From: Rhodococcus sp. P1Y
Lineage (GTDB): Bacteria > Actinomycetota > Actinomycetes > Mycobacteriales > Mycobacteriaceae
NCBI RefSeq assembly: GCF_003641205.1
Contig: NZ_CP032762.1
Coordinates: forward strand, 4,732,001-4,796,000
Direction: 5' to 3'
DNA: 64,000 bases
Shown here one piece after another: positions 17,367 to 26,436 of the stretch. The notes under the pieces were generated by a model. It was not told the origin of the DNA. It was given only the letters and a program-made list of their open reading frames with translations, and ran no database searches. A program made the position numbers and the translations under genes. Numbering within the stretch: position 1 is the stretch's first letter; every line of letters starts with the position of its first letter.

Positions 17367-18198
17367 ACCCGCCCGCCCCGGACCCACGACCCCGCGCAGA
17401 TTTGACGCCCGCAATGAGGAAGAACTGCAGCACAGCAAGTCCGGCGATGGTGGCGCCGGCTGCGGTGTTGGCATGCCAGGACACCAGCAGTCCGACGAAG
17501 GTGGCCGACCATCCGAAGAGTATTGCGATCACCATCGACGGCACGATCGACCGCCCGAACAGGAAGGCCGTCGCCGAGGGTGCGACGAGCAAGCCGAACA
17601 CCAACAGTGTCCCGACGATCCGGAACGACGCGACCACCGCCAGCACCACCAAGGCCAGCAGAACGATGTGTGCAAGGCGCGGACGGAAGCCGAATGTCTG
17701 GGCTTTGCGCTCGTCGAACACCAGCGCCACGAACGGTCGGTACATCACCACGGACACCACCAGCGCCACGATCGCTGCGATCGACAGAAACACCAGGTCC
17801 GCAGACGTCGCGGACAGCACGTCGCCGAACAGGAACGACGTCAGGTCCACCGCGAAGGACCGGGCGCGGGAAACGATGACCACCCCCAGTGCGAGCATGC
17901 CGACGAACAGCAGTCCGATTCCGGTGTCCTCGGACAGCTTGGAATTGCGCGATACCCAGGCCACTCCGCCGATCATGACGACCGCACTCACCGCCGCGCC
18001 GATCAGCAAATTGGCGCTCATCAGGTACGCGATCGCCACGCCGGGGAGCATTCCGTGCGACACTGCGTCACTGAGAAAAGCCATGCCGCGCAACACGACC
18101 CACGTCCCCACCAGCGCGCAGAGTATCGACACGAGCATGCCCGCCCACAGGGCGCGCTGCACGAACGACACAGCGAAGGGGTCCAGTAGCCAGTCCAC
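17356..18198 (-). CDS. aztB: Zinc ABC transporter permease AztB
   Basis: The 280-residue protein has about eight hydrophobic segments and the ABC-3 family pattern of metal permeases, including VLRGMAFLSDAVSHGMLPG near residue 40, conserved in ZnuB/AztB proteins. It forms the membrane channel for zinc with AztA and AztC. The start is GTG at 18198, only 21 bases from the divergent aztA start, so both promoters overlap and share a Zur-box-like site. The C-terminal SARGRGSGAGGCSG tail and stop run into the tandem palindrome array. Confidence 0.88.
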   Translation of the reverse strand: MDWLLDPFAVSFVQRALWAGMLVSILCALVGTWVVLRGMAFLSDAVSHGMLPGVAIAYLMSANLLIGAAVSAVVMIGGVAWVSRNSKLSEDTGIGLLFVGMLALGVVIVSRARSFAVDLTSFLFGDVLSATSADLVFLSIAAIVALVVSVVMYRPFVALVFDERKAQTFGFRPRLAHIVLLALVVLAVVASFRIVGTLLVFGLLVAPSATAFLFGRSIVPSMVIAILFGWSATFVGLLVSWHANTAAGATIAGLAVLQFFLIAGVKSARGRGSGAGGCSG

Positions 18199-18211
18199 GG
18201 CGCTGAACCCT

Positions 18212-18230
18212 ATGCGATAATGGTTGTCGT
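18212..18230. promoter_or_regulatory. Zur-box-like site overlapping the aztA start
   Basis: GCGATAATGGTTGTCGTG resembles the other two Zur-like sites and covers the first codons of aztA in the 21-base gap to aztB. If aztA is read from the GTG at 18229, the box lies just upstream of it. Confidence 0.55.
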
Positions 18231-18864
18231 GAGCGAATCGGTGTCAGTGCACTCCCTGTCCGTGCGATACGGGTCGACCATCGCATTGCACGACGTCGAT
18301 GCCTCCTTCGAACCCGGAACAGCCACCGCACTCGTCGGGCACAACGGGTCCGGCAAATCGACGCTTCTGCAGTCCCTCGCCGGGATCATCAGACCCTCGT
18401 CGGGCAGCGTGCGCACAGGTCGTCGACGCGTCAGCTACGTCCCGCAGCGCAGCGACGTCAACGACCGTATGGCGTTGACCGTCGGCGAGGTCGTGGCGAT
18501 GGGCACATGGCCGAGACGCGGAATCCTCGGCCGCGCCACCGCAGCGGATCGACGCGCCGTCGACGACGCCATCGCCAGACTCCAACTGACGCATCTCGAG
18601 TCACGGCGACTCTCCGACCTATCCGGCGGCCAACGCCAACGCGCACTTCTCGCGCAGGCTCTCGTCGAGAACGGCGATCTCGTCCTTCTCGACGAGCCGA
18701 CGACGGGTCTCGACGCCGAAGCCCGCGAGATCATCAACGGCGTCGTCGACGACGAGGTGTCCCGCGGGGCCGTCGTGGTCATGGCCACTCACGACGTCGA
18801 CGATGCGCGTCGCGCCGATGCCACCATCACCCTGGGACGAGGAGAGATTCTGTCCGTGGGGTGA
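18220..18864 (+). CDS. aztA: Zinc ABC transporter ATPase AztA
   Basis: The 214-residue ATPase has Walker A GHNGSGKSTLL, a VPQRS Q-loop, signature LSGGQRQRALLAQAL, Walker B LVLLDEPTTGLD and an ATHD switch. It powers zinc import with AztB and AztC. ATG at 18220 and GTG at 18229 are both possible starts; no ribosome site fits, and the message may be leaderless. It is the only azt gene on this strand. The 3' end overlaps the convergent DUF218 gene by 38 bases. Confidence 0.9.
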   Translation: MVVVSESVSVHSLSVRYGSTIALHDVDASFEPGTATALVGHNGSGKSTLLQSLAGIIRPSSGSVRTGRRRVSYVPQRSDVNDRMALTVGEVVAMGTWPRRGILGRATAADRRAVDDAIARLQLTHLESRRLSDLSGGQRQRALLAQALVENGDLVLLDEPTTGLDAEAREIINGVVDDEVSRGAVVVMATHDVDDARRADATITLGRGEILSVG

Positions 18865-19468
18865 CGACTGCCGGGTCCCGCCCCGAGAGCAGATCCAGTA
18901 TCGCCTTCGGGCGCGCCAACCACTCTCGTCCGAAATTGCGCAGCAGCGCAAGGCGATTGCACTCGCACGCGGCGTCGATTCCATCGGTATCGATTCCCGC
19001 GTCACGACACAGTGCTACGGCCCGCGAAACGTGCAGGCCTTGGCTTACGACCAGAGCCCGTTCGACGCCGAAGGTCTGGGACGCCCGCGCGCAGGAATCG
19101 TAGGTGTCGAGTCCGTAGTCGTCGCCGACGATGACGTCAGGATCGATTCCTGCATCGACCAAGTACTCCGTCATCGCCTCGATCTCGTTGCCGGAGCGGC
19201 CGTTCGCATCCCCGGACACCAGTATCGCCCTCGCCTGTCCCGAATCCACCAGCGCGACCGCGGCATCGAGCCGTCCGGACAGATACTTCATCGGCTTGCC
19301 GTCGCGTACTTGTGAACCCAGAACGATCACCACCGGAGCCTCGGGAGCGTCCGCGATTTCGTGCACTCGCCCGAACGAGACGAAGGCGATCCACGCAGCC
19401 GACCCGAGCACAACGACGAGAACCCCGACCACCCCGACGACGAGAACCCGAACGACCGTCCTGAACAT
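18827..19468 (-). CDS. YdcF/SanA-like DUF218 membrane protein
   Basis: The 213-residue protein has an N-terminal membrane helix followed by a DUF218 domain: PVVIVLGSQVRDGKPM, then ILVSGDANG, then the conserved DSCARAS helix and VVSQGLHVSRAVALCRDAG. SanA and YdcF relatives affect envelope integrity; biochemical roles are poorly known. The start at 19468 follows a GAGGTGAGG ribosome site. Upstream in-frame extension is not needed. Confidence 0.82.
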   Translation of the reverse strand: MFRTVVRVLVVGVVGVLVVVLGSAAWIAFVSFGRVHEIADAPEAPVVIVLGSQVRDGKPMKYLSGRLDAAVALVDSGQARAILVSGDANGRSGNEIEAMTEYLVDAGIDPDVIVGDDYGLDTYDSCARASQTFGVERALVVSQGLHVSRAVALCRDAGIDTDGIDAACECNRLALLRNFGREWLARPKAILDLLSGRDPAVVTPRTESLLVPG

Positions 19469-19512
19469 GCACACCCTCACCTCGACAACCACGACGCCGA
19501 GGACAGTAACGA

Positions 19513-20973
19513 CTATGTCTGAGGGATCTCTGAGGCACGCAGAATCCTCGCGACGTACCCGTCGGGACGCACGATGACAGCACCACCCGGCGTCACGCCG
19601 TAGCGTCCGGCGATCTTGCCCTCCGGATCGTCGACGACAAGTGTTGTGCACCCCGGAATCGAAACCGGTTCAGCGTGAAGGGTAATCAACACATGATCTG
19701 ACGGGTGCTTGCGGCGCACATCGGCAACGGCAGACCACAACCCCGTCCCCGGAACCGGCGGGGCTGCGTCACCGGGCACAACGTGACCGTGCACGCCCTG
19801 CTGCACGATGGGACTGCCGTGATACGCGACCGTGAACTCCTCCATCTCGTTCGCTATCCGATGCTGGGCGAACTGTGTACCCGCGATCAGTCGTAGCGCC
19901 TGATTACGCACTACTCGAACGACTTTCGACTCCACGGTGGCGCCGTTCGTCATCACCGTCGTCTCCTTGATCACGTGCGCTGCGACGGGGTGGCGTTCGT
20001 CGTGATAGCTGTCGAGCACAACTTCGAACCCGGTGGTCCCAGCCACCGCGGCCGCGAGCTTCCACCCGAGGTTGAACGCATCCTGCATCCCGGTGTTCAT
20101 CCCTTGGCCGCCCGCCGGACTGTGCACGTGGGCGGCGTCGCCTGCCAAGAACACTCGCCCGGTACGGTACCGAGCAACCTGCGCGTGGTGGATCTCGAAG
20201 GTCGTGAGCCACCGCGGCGAACGCACCCGCGCCTCGAGGCCACGCTCGTCGCACACCCGCTGCAGCCACTCCAGACTCGCGGGCCGCCCATGATCGGCCT
20301 GCCCGATCGCCGCGATGATGCGCACACGATCGCCGATCATCGGGAAGATCATGATCGGGCCTGCGCCCGAGGAGGCATTGATGTGCATCGAGCTGGTGTC
20401 GAGATCGTAGGTGGCGTCGACGTCGCCCATCAGGAAGTGCTCGCCCTTGAACGAGCCCTCCAACTTCAGGCCGAGATGGTGACGGACTGCGCTCGACGCC
20501 CCGTCGGTCCCAACCAGATATCGACACCGGATCGTCTCCTCGCCCACTGTGGCCGTCACAGAATCCGCGTCCTGAGTGAGATCGATCAGCTCGACGCCTC
20601 GCTCCACTTCGACGCCAAGTGCGCGGAGTCGTTCGGTCAGGATCCTCTCGGTCTCGGTCTGCGCCGTCGTCACCGAGAACGGATAAGGACTGTCGACGGT
20701 GTCGAGCGGAATGTGCGCGAGTTCCTTGCCGTCGGCGTGGAAACGAACCCCGGTCGTCGTACGTCCCGACGCGACGACCTCGTCCTCGACACCGAGAATG
20801 TCCAGCATTTCGAGGCTGCGTGCATGGACGACGACCGCGCGGGATTCGTCCGTCGGTTCGGTGCGGCGGTCGATGATCCGGAACGGAACCTGGCGACGAG
20901 CAAGGTCCACGGCGAGGACCAACCCGACCGGTCCCGCACCCACCACCAGCACTTCGGTGTCGTATGACGTCAT
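19513..20973 (-). CDS. FAD-dependent aromatic monooxygenase
   Basis: The 486-residue protein has the class A flavin monooxygenase motifs: N-terminal dinucleotide loop VVGAGPVGLVLA, a YLVGTDGASSAVR segment (DG motif) near residue 160, and GRVFLAGDAAHVHSPAGGQGMNTGMQD (GD motif) near residue 275. A thioredoxin-like C-terminal region follows, as in phenol and polyketide hydroxylases. It probably hydroxylates an aromatic compound using NAD(P)H and oxygen. It is divergent from an acyl-CoA ligase gene; a joint pathway is possible but not shown. Confidence 0.87.
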   Translation of the reverse strand: MTSYDTEVLVVGAGPVGLVLAVDLARRQVPFRIIDRRTEPTDESRAVVVHARSLEMLDILGVEDEVVASGRTTTGVRFHADGKELAHIPLDTVDSPYPFSVTTAQTETERILTERLRALGVEVERGVELIDLTQDADSVTATVGEETIRCRYLVGTDGASSAVRHHLGLKLEGSFKGEHFLMGDVDATYDLDTSSMHINASSGAGPIMIFPMIGDRVRIIAAIGQADHGRPASLEWLQRVCDERGLEARVRSPRWLTTFEIHHAQVARYRTGRVFLAGDAAHVHSPAGGQGMNTGMQDAFNLGWKLAAAVAGTTGFEVVLDSYHDERHPVAAHVIKETTVMTNGATVESKVVRVVRNQALRLIAGTQFAQHRIANEMEEFTVAYHGSPIVQQGVHGHVVPGDAAPPVPGTGLWSAVADVRRKHPSDHVLITLHAEPVSIPGCTTLVVDDPEGKIAGRYGVTPGGAVIVRPDGYVARILRASEIPQT

Positions 20974-21171
20974 TGCTCGATGATGCGGCCGAACCGACCC
21001 GTCGGAGTGATCATCCGCCCGAAAATCACCCGCCGACGACGCATCGAATCACCCTACGGTGGCAACGCCATGTGGTCGACGGGGCGCTCGACCAAATCCC
21101 CGTGCTTGGGCACGCAATGTACGTACTGTGAAACTTGTGACGCAGAGCACTATGCAGAGGAGTACGGCTTC

Positions 21172-22797
21172 ATGAAAAGCACCATGCAGGACACCCCGCT
21201 GTCGATCGGTCAGCTGGTCCGGTTCGGGACGACGATCCACCCCACGGCCGAGGTCACCACGTGGAGCGAGACCGGCCCGACCACGGTGAATTTCGCGCAC
21301 CTAGGCAAGCGAGCGGCCCAACTCGCCCATGGCCTCAGGTCCATCGGCATCGATGGCGACCAACGCGTCGCGACGTTCATGTGGAACAACGCACCGCACA
21401 TGGAGGCCTACATGGCCGTGCCTGCGATGGGCGCCGTACTGCACACCCTCAACATTCGACTGTTCCCCGAACAGCTCACCTACATCGTCGACCACGCCGA
21501 AGATCAAGTGATCATCGCCGACGCCAGCCTGCTCCCCCTCCTCACGCCGCTCCTGCCCACGATGAACACCGTGCGTCACCTGATCGTCGTCGGGATCGAC
21601 CCGGCCGAGGTGAATGCACCCGATGGCATCGAGGTCCTCGGTTACGACGCTCTACTCGCCGGCCAGCCCGAGGACTTCGACTGGCCGGAGTTGGACGAGA
21701 CCTCAGCTGCCGCAATGTGTTACACCTCCGGTACCACCGGCGATCCCAAGGGCGTCGTGTATTCGCATCGCTCGATCTGGCTTCATTCGATGCAGTCCTG
21801 CATGTCCGACGCCATGGGGCTCGGCCAGGCCGACAAGGTCCTGGCGATCGTGCCGATGTTCCACGCCATGTCGTGGGGATTGCCGTACGCGGCGCTGATG
21901 GTCGGTGCGTCGCTGATCATGCCGGACAAGTTCCTGCAGCCCGCGCCGTTGGCGGAGATGATGTCGACGCTTCGTCCGACGGCTGCTGCGGCGGTTCCGA
22001 CGATCTGGCAGGCTCTGCTCGTCCATCTCGACGAGCACCCCGCGGATCTGTCGAGCTTGCGCGACGTCCTGGTCGGCGGCAGTGCATGTCCGCCGAGTCT
22101 GATGCGCGCCTTCCACGAGAAGTACGGCATCCACATCACCCAGGCCTGGGGTATGACCGAGACGTCGCCGCTCGGTACGTCGGGAAAGCCCGATGCAGGG
22201 TTGACGCCCGAGGACGAGTTCGACTTACGTTGCACGCAGGGCCGTTTCGTGGCTGCAGTTCGAGCACGGCTCGTCGACGACGCCGGGAAGGTTCTCGCTT
22301 GGGATGGCAAGCAGGTCGGCGAGCTCGAGGTGTGCGGCCCGTGGATCACCGGTAGCTACTACCGAAGCGACGCAACCGACAAATTCGACGACGGTTGGCT
22401 CCGCACGGGCGACGTGGGGACCATCAACTCCGGCGGATATCTGACGTTGACGGACCGGTCGAAGGACATCATCAAGTCCGGCGGCGAGTGGATCTCGTCC
22501 GTCGAACTGGAGAACCACGTCATGGAGCACCCCTCGGTCCGCGAAGCAGCGGTCATCGGCGTTCCCGACGTCAAATGGGACGAGCGGCCTCTCGTCGCCG
22601 TCGTCGTTCGCGACGGAGAAACCGTGTCCGCCGAAGACCTACAGAAGTTTCTCGCCGGCCGAGTTGCCCACTGGCAGCTACCCGAACGATGGACGTTCAT
22701 CGAGGAAGTGCCCAAGACAAGCGTCGGGAAGTACGACAAGAAGCGCCTGCGCAGCTCTCACGCGGACGGCGCTCTCGAGGTCATCAATCTTCTCTGA
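21172..22797 (+). CDS. Medium/long-chain acyl-CoA ligase
   Basis: The 541-residue ANL-family enzyme carries CYTSGTTGDPKGVVYSHRS (P-loop), QAWGMTETSPLG, and the late DGWLRTGDVG followed by DRSKDIIKSGGEWIS and the C-terminal catalytic Lys in KTSVGKYDKK. It activates a fatty or aryl acid with ATP and CoA, and resembles AlkK-type ligases. The ATG at 21172 has AGAGGAG nine bases upstream; an ATG at 21184 is also possible. It is divergent from the flavin monooxygenase. Confidence 0.88.
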   Translation: MKSTMQDTPLSIGQLVRFGTTIHPTAEVTTWSETGPTTVNFAHLGKRAAQLAHGLRSIGIDGDQRVATFMWNNAPHMEAYMAVPAMGAVLHTLNIRLFPEQLTYIVDHAEDQVIIADASLLPLLTPLLPTMNTVRHLIVVGIDPAEVNAPDGIEVLGYDALLAGQPEDFDWPELDETSAAAMCYTSGTTGDPKGVVYSHRSIWLHSMQSCMSDAMGLGQADKVLAIVPMFHAMSWGLPYAALMVGASLIMPDKFLQPAPLAEMMSTLRPTAAAAVPTIWQALLVHLDEHPADLSSLRDVLVGGSACPPSLMRAFHEKYGIHITQAWGMTETSPLGTSGKPDAGLTPEDEFDLRCTQGRFVAAVRARLVDDAGKVLAWDGKQVGELEVCGPWITGSYYRSDATDKFDDGWLRTGDVGTINSGGYLTLTDRSKDIIKSGGEWISSVELENHVMEHPSVREAAVIGVPDVKWDERPLVAVVVRDGETVSAEDLQKFLAGRVAHWQLPERWTFIEEVPKTSVGKYDKKRLRSSHADGALEVINLL

Positions 22798-22827
22798 GGT
22801 GACGTGAGAGCAGATCCGGGTTAGACG

Positions 22828-23403
22828 TCAAAGATTTGTGAGAGCGCGCAATTCGCCGAAGATGTCTTCCGCGATGTCGGCGAAGGCACGTTGCTCCCCG
22901 TCGGCGATCCACTGCTTGAACGTGACGCCGAAAACTGTCACACCGGTTTCGGCGGCGAGAGTTGCTCCTGGCTCGGCGACTCCGTGCTCGGCAAGTGCTT
23001 CGGTTATCTTCTTGGCCAACCAGGCCATCTTGAGCAGTTCGCGTTCCTGCAATCCTGGGTTTGCGTCTATGACGACCTGACGCGCCCGTGAGTACTGCCG
23101 CTTCTCGTCGGGAAAGAATGTCGCTGCCGCCGCGATCGCGCGCGCGACCAGCTCGACGGCCGAGGACGGGTTCTTCGCCGCGGCGATGACGTCGACAAAT
23201 ATCTCCTGCAGCTGTTCCTGTCCGTCGAACAGAACCTCCCGCTTGTCGCTGAAGTGCCGAAAGAATGTGCGTTCGGTCAGGCCTGCGGCCTGGGCGATGT
23301 CTGCCGCCGTCGTCGTGTCGAAGCCGCGTTCGGCGTACAGATCGAGCGCTGCAGCTCGCAGGCGGTCTTTCGCGCCTGGCTCCCATCGGACCATGACGAT
23401 CAT
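22828..23403 (-). CDS. TetR-family repressor
   Basis: The 191-residue protein has an N-terminal TetR helix-turn-helix (RGFDTTTAADIAQAAGLTERTFFRHFSDK, in one stretch near residues 25-55) and an all-helical ligand domain. It is divergent from the NAD-epimerase gene, with two palindromes (23409-23429 and 23436-23462) in the gap, so it most likely represses both genes and itself. The start could be 23403 or 23394; neither has a good ribosome site. Confidence 0.85.
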   Translation of the reverse strand: MIVMVRWEPGAKDRLRAAALDLYAERGFDTTTAADIAQAAGLTERTFFRHFSDKREVLFDGQEQLQEIFVDVIAAAKNPSSAVELVARAIAAAATFFPDEKRQYSRARQVVIDANPGLQERELLKMAWLAKKITEALAEHGVAEPGATLAAETGVTVFGVTFKQWIADGEQRAFADIAEDIFGELRALTNL

Positions 23404-23408
23404 CTTAG

Positions 23409-23429
23409 TGATGACAGCAACTGTCGTCA
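23409..23429. promoter_or_regulatory. TetR operator 1 (imperfect palindrome)
   Basis: TGATGACAG, CAA, CTGTCGTCA is a nine-base inverted repeat with one mismatch, just before the tetR start. It shares its half-site with operator 2. Confidence 0.7.
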
Positions 23430-23435
23430 GGTGTA

Positions 23436-23462
23436 CGTTGATGTCAGTTGCTGACATCAACG
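23436..23462. promoter_or_regulatory. TetR operator 2 (perfect 12-bp arms)
   Basis: CGTTGATGTCAG (23436-23447) and CTGACATCAACG (23451-23462) are perfect reverse complements around TTG, 28 bases before the epimerase start. It is the likely main operator for the divergent pair. Confidence 0.82.
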
Positions 23463-23490
23463 TTCGAGCTAGAGGCAGGAAAACATCGCA

Positions 23491-24387
23491 ATGAGCATTT
23501 TCGTCACCGGAGCGTCAGGGTGGATCGGTTCGGCCACCGTGGACGAGTTGATTTCTGCGGGATACGAGGTCACCGGCCTCGCACGCACCGATGCGGCCGA
23601 GACCGCACTGAAAGCCAAGGGCGCCAACGCACTTCGAGGAGACCTAGACGACGTGGATTGCCTCCGTCAGGGTGCGTCCGACGCCGACGCGGTCATCCAC
23701 CTTGCCAACAAGCACGACTGGACCGATATGGCGGAGTCGAACCGCGCCGAGCGCACTGCTGTTCAGACGATGCTCGACGTGTTGGAGGGCTCCGATCGGC
23801 CGTTTCTCCTGGCATCGGGTGTGGCCGGTTTGGCGCAGGGACGACCCAGCACGGAGGCGGATGCGTCGCCGTTCAGCGGGCCCGAGGCCATGCGCGGTGG
23901 CACCGAGAACCTCGCTTTGGACTACGTGGACAAAGGGGTTCGCGCGGTTGCGCTGCGATTTGCGCCGACAGTGCACGGCGACGGTGACCACGGGTTCATC
24001 TCGTACCTCGTCGCTGCTGCTCGCGCGACGGGTGTGTCGGGCTATGTGGGCGACGGGTCCACCGGGTGGGCAGCAGTGCATCGCGCGGATGCCGCCACGA
24101 TGATTCGACTCGGGCTCGAGAAGGCGCCCACGGGTTCCCGTCTGCACGCAGTAGGCGAAACCAGCGTGTCGTCCAAGGAGATCGCCGAGGCAATCGGCCG
24201 CGGTCTCGATCTGCCGACCGTATCCATCGCACCCGAAGACGCAGTACAGCACTTCGGATTCATCGGCCGCTTCTTCTCACTGGACCTTTCCTCGTCGAGC
24301 TCGATCACCCAGAAGTTGTTGAACTGGGCACCGATGGGACCCACTCTGGCAGAGGATCTTTCATCGGGCTCGTACTTTCGATCTTGA
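23491..24387 (+). CDS. NAD-dependent epimerase/short-chain dehydrogenase
   Basis: The 298-residue protein is an extended SDR. It has VTGASGWIGSA (Rossmann loop), a GDLDD acidic loop, ADAVIHLANK, and an LRFAPTVHGDGD stretch near residue 150. The usual YxxxK active site is not obvious: the corresponding helix reads RGGTENLALDYV, lacking the Tyr, as in several atypical SDRs that act as redox sensors or reductases. It is controlled by the divergent TetR protein through two operators. It ends immediately beside the convergent stop of the next gene. Confidence 0.8.
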   Translation: MSIFVTGASGWIGSATVDELISAGYEVTGLARTDAAETALKAKGANALRGDLDDVDCLRQGASDADAVIHLANKHDWTDMAESNRAERTAVQTMLDVLEGSDRPFLLASGVAGLAQGRPSTEADASPFSGPEAMRGGTENLALDYVDKGVRAVALRFAPTVHGDGDHGFISYLVAAARATGVSGYVGDGSTGWAAVHRADAATMIRLGLEKAPTGSRLHAVGETSVSSKEIAEAIGRGLDLPTVSIAPEDAVQHFGFIGRFFSLDLSSSSSITQKLLNWAPMGPTLAEDLSSGSYFRS

Positions 24388-24768
24388 CTACTTGGGCCCG
24401 AGCTGGCCGAGACCCGATGCGTTGTCCTGATCCACGGCCTCGGCGGTGGTGAAGAACTTATTGAAGACCACCTGCATCTCGCGAACGACTTGAACATGGC
24501 TTTCGAGTACGTCGACGAGGTTGTTCTCGCCGCCGACAGCTTTGTCACGAAGAATCTGCCTGAACTGCTGACCCATCGCGAACTCGCCCCAGCCGTCGGC
24601 GTTTGCCAAGTCTGCTGCTGAGGCTTTATGCAGCTGCAACTGTTTGATGTAGTTGTCGCATGCGCGACTGCAAGCCTCTGCGGCCTCCGGATTCAGATAT
24701 AGATCCCCCTGATCCGCGGACACGGCGAGCGACTTCCAGTACGAAACTGGTTCGACAGGACTGCTCAC
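24388..24768 (-). CDS. 126-residue helical GWG protein, module 1 (ESX-like)
   Basis: The product is 126 residues, without a signal peptide. Two long helical regions flank a turn with DGWGEFAMG, reminiscent of the W-x-G hairpin of WXG100 proteins, though longer. Homologues lie at 43767-44147 and 51348-51728, all preceded by a DUF3558 lipoprotein gene. The GTG start at 24768 is fixed by AGGAGG four bases upstream, which overlaps the lipoprotein stop. The family is not recognised by name. A role as a type VII-type secreted partner of the lipoprotein is inference. Confidence 0.7.
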   Translation of the reverse strand: MSSPVEPVSYWKSLAVSADQGDLYLNPEAAEACSRACDNYIKQLQLHKASAADLANADGWGEFAMGQQFRQILRDKAVGGENNLVDVLESHVQVVREMQVVFNKFFTTAEAVDQDNASGLGQLGPK

Positions 24769-24776
24769 TGTTCCTC

Positions 24777-25301
24777 CTACTTGGTCGCCGAAGGCAACGC
24801 ACTCTTGAGATCGTTCGTGTGTCGAACCAGTATTGGGCAAGGATCGACGCCGTCATCGACCCTCATATAGTTGACGGTAAACACCACGACACCTGGGTCC
24901 AGGTCGATTGCGATATTGCAGTCAATGATCGAGTCGGCGACGTCTGTGGTGTATTGGAATGCGTCCAGCTCGTCGATTGCGAGATTGCGCCCGGTTAGAT
25001 TGGAAGGATCATCGCGTGCGTCCTGAATCGTTCTGACGTCAGAAGACTTCACGCTGAGTAGATACGGAACATCGAAGCCGCGCGGTGAAAATAGGCACCG
25101 CGCCCAGTCCTCGACTGCAATGCCCCTCCCCCAACCGACCTCACGAAAATTTGGATCCAACCCCGTCGCAGCGATTTGTTCGGGCGTGATGCTGCACGGA
25201 TCCCATCGCGTCGGCTCAGCGACAGCTTTGGGCTCGACGTCGTCACCGCACGCCCCCAGCAGCACGGTCGCAGCGCACAGCACCGGAACCCACTTCCGCA
25301 C
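24777..25301 (-). CDS. DUF3558 lipoprotein, module 1
   Basis: The 174-residue product has a lipoprotein signal (LLGAC), then the DUF3558 hallmark RWDPCSITPEQIAATGLDP and a C-terminal DCNIAIDLDPGVVVF strand. DUF3558 proteins are surface lipoproteins of mycolic-acid bacteria with no settled role. Four Cys in the mature part could form two disulphides. The GTG start at 25301 follows GGAGGGGG. The next gene begins eight bases after its stop. An ECF-type promoter element lies at 25334-25362. Confidence 0.82.
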   Translation of the reverse strand: MRKWVPVLCAATVLLGACGDDVEPKAVAEPTRWDPCSITPEQIAATGLDPNFREVGWGRGIAVEDWARCLFSPRGFDVPYLLSVKSSDVRTIQDARDDPSNLTGRNLAIDELDAFQYTTDVADSIIDCNIAIDLDPGVVVFTVNYMRVDDGVDPCPILVRHTNDLKSALPSATK

Positions 25302-25333
25302 ACGGACCCCCTCCGTCGGACTCGTACGTCAGG

Positions 25334-25362
25334 TTAGACGCACCGTCGTGCCGAATGGTTCC
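25334..25362 (-). promoter_or_regulatory. ECF-sigma-like promoter, copy 1
   Basis: On the minus strand this reads GGAACC, 16 bases, CGTCTAA, and it lies 33 bases before the DUF3558 start. Identical -35 and -10 blocks with the same 16-base spacing occur at 44707-44735 and 52290-52318, and a near-identical one at 47236-47264. Confidence 0.75.
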
Positions 25363-25419
25363 ATCTCCACCGAAAGTTCACCAGCCCTGGACCGGCCGCC
25401 CAACTGTTCGGTCGCGTGC

Positions 25420-26436
25420 TCAATCGCCAGTGCGCGTCGCCGCGATCGTCCACGCAACTTCGCCGGGGCAATCGCCTGCGTAAGTCTTGCGCACTTCGCC
25501 CGTGAGCGCTTGGGCAGGCGACGTGGACGCGTCGTTGTTCGTGAGGGACACACGGATCGTGGTTTGCTGCTGGCCCGAGCCGTCTTCGCAGGGCGCGGAC
25601 GCATAGGTGGCGTCGGATGACCATGCCCCATCGGCCCATTCCAACGTCGGAAGGATGTCCGTCTCCGCATCGAGTATCGAGACGCAGCGGTCCCCTGTCC
25701 GGGTGCATGAGCTCTGGTAGTTGCCCGACTCCGTGACCTGTTGCGCGTTCACGTTTCCTGGTTCTGGCAACGGCGTCAGGTCGAGATCGTACGTCCCGGA
25801 CAACGCCGAACCTGGCGAATCCACGAGCGGCGGCAACTCGTCGGGTGACGGAATCACCATGACTGGATCGAGCGGCCCGGTGCGGGTGAACGTGTACGCG
25901 GTCGAGTACTCCTTCAGACACGGAGGTCCAGCGTGTGTTACTCCCGTCCCCGTGATCAACGAACCGTCGTCCACCCCGTCGGCCTGTTCGAAACTGGACA
26001 CCTGCCAGCCCGACGCCTGAAGCGGAGTCCCGCTCACTGTCGAGCAGGAAAAACTAGGCAATGCGAGGTTTGCGATCCATCTGCCGTCGACGAAGTCGAG
26101 CACGACCGGTTGAGGGGCAGGCGGTGGTACGAAATCGGGGTACGTCACCAGAGCCGACGCTACACACGGTCCGGATTCGTTGGCACAGAACGATTTCACC
26201 GAGAACACCGACGTTTGGTATTCCGCCGGCGTGGGGGCCAAATCTGGCCGTTCCTCCTGAACCTGTTTGGCCTCGTATGTTCCCTCGAACACCGATCCGG
26301 GGTTCGGCACCGATTCGCTACTCGAAGATGGCACATCGGTGCCCGAGGAGTCAGTCGTTTCAGCGCTCGAGCAGCTGACGGCAAGCACGACCGAAGCCGT
26401 CCAAACAGCGATACGAAACCCTGGCTTCACATTCAT
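25420..26436 (-). CDS. Exported lipoprotein with two similar halves, unknown function
   Basis: The 338-residue product has a lipobox (LAVSCSS), a Ser/Thr-rich spacer and two halves that each start with a G-T-Y-x-x-K/D pattern (FEGTYEAKQV and LSGTYDLDLTP) and contain paired Cys. Similar repeats occur in outer domains of actinobacterial surface proteins. The family is not recognised. The start has GAGGA nine bases upstream. It heads a long stretch of exported proteins on the same strand. Confidence 0.6.
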   Translation of the reverse strand: MNVKPGFRIAVWTASVVLAVSCSSAETTDSSGTDVPSSSSESVPNPGSVFEGTYEAKQVQEERPDLAPTPAEYQTSVFSVKSFCANESGPCVASALVTYPDFVPPPAPQPVVLDFVDGRWIANLALPSFSCSTVSGTPLQASGWQVSSFEQADGVDDGSLITGTGVTHAGPPCLKEYSTAYTFTRTGPLDPVMVIPSPDELPPLVDSPGSALSGTYDLDLTPLPEPGNVNAQQVTESGNYQSSCTRTGDRCVSILDAETDILPTLEWADGAWSSDATYASAPCEDGSGQQQTTIRVSLTNNDASTSPAQALTGEVRKTYAGDCPGEVAWTIAATRTGD

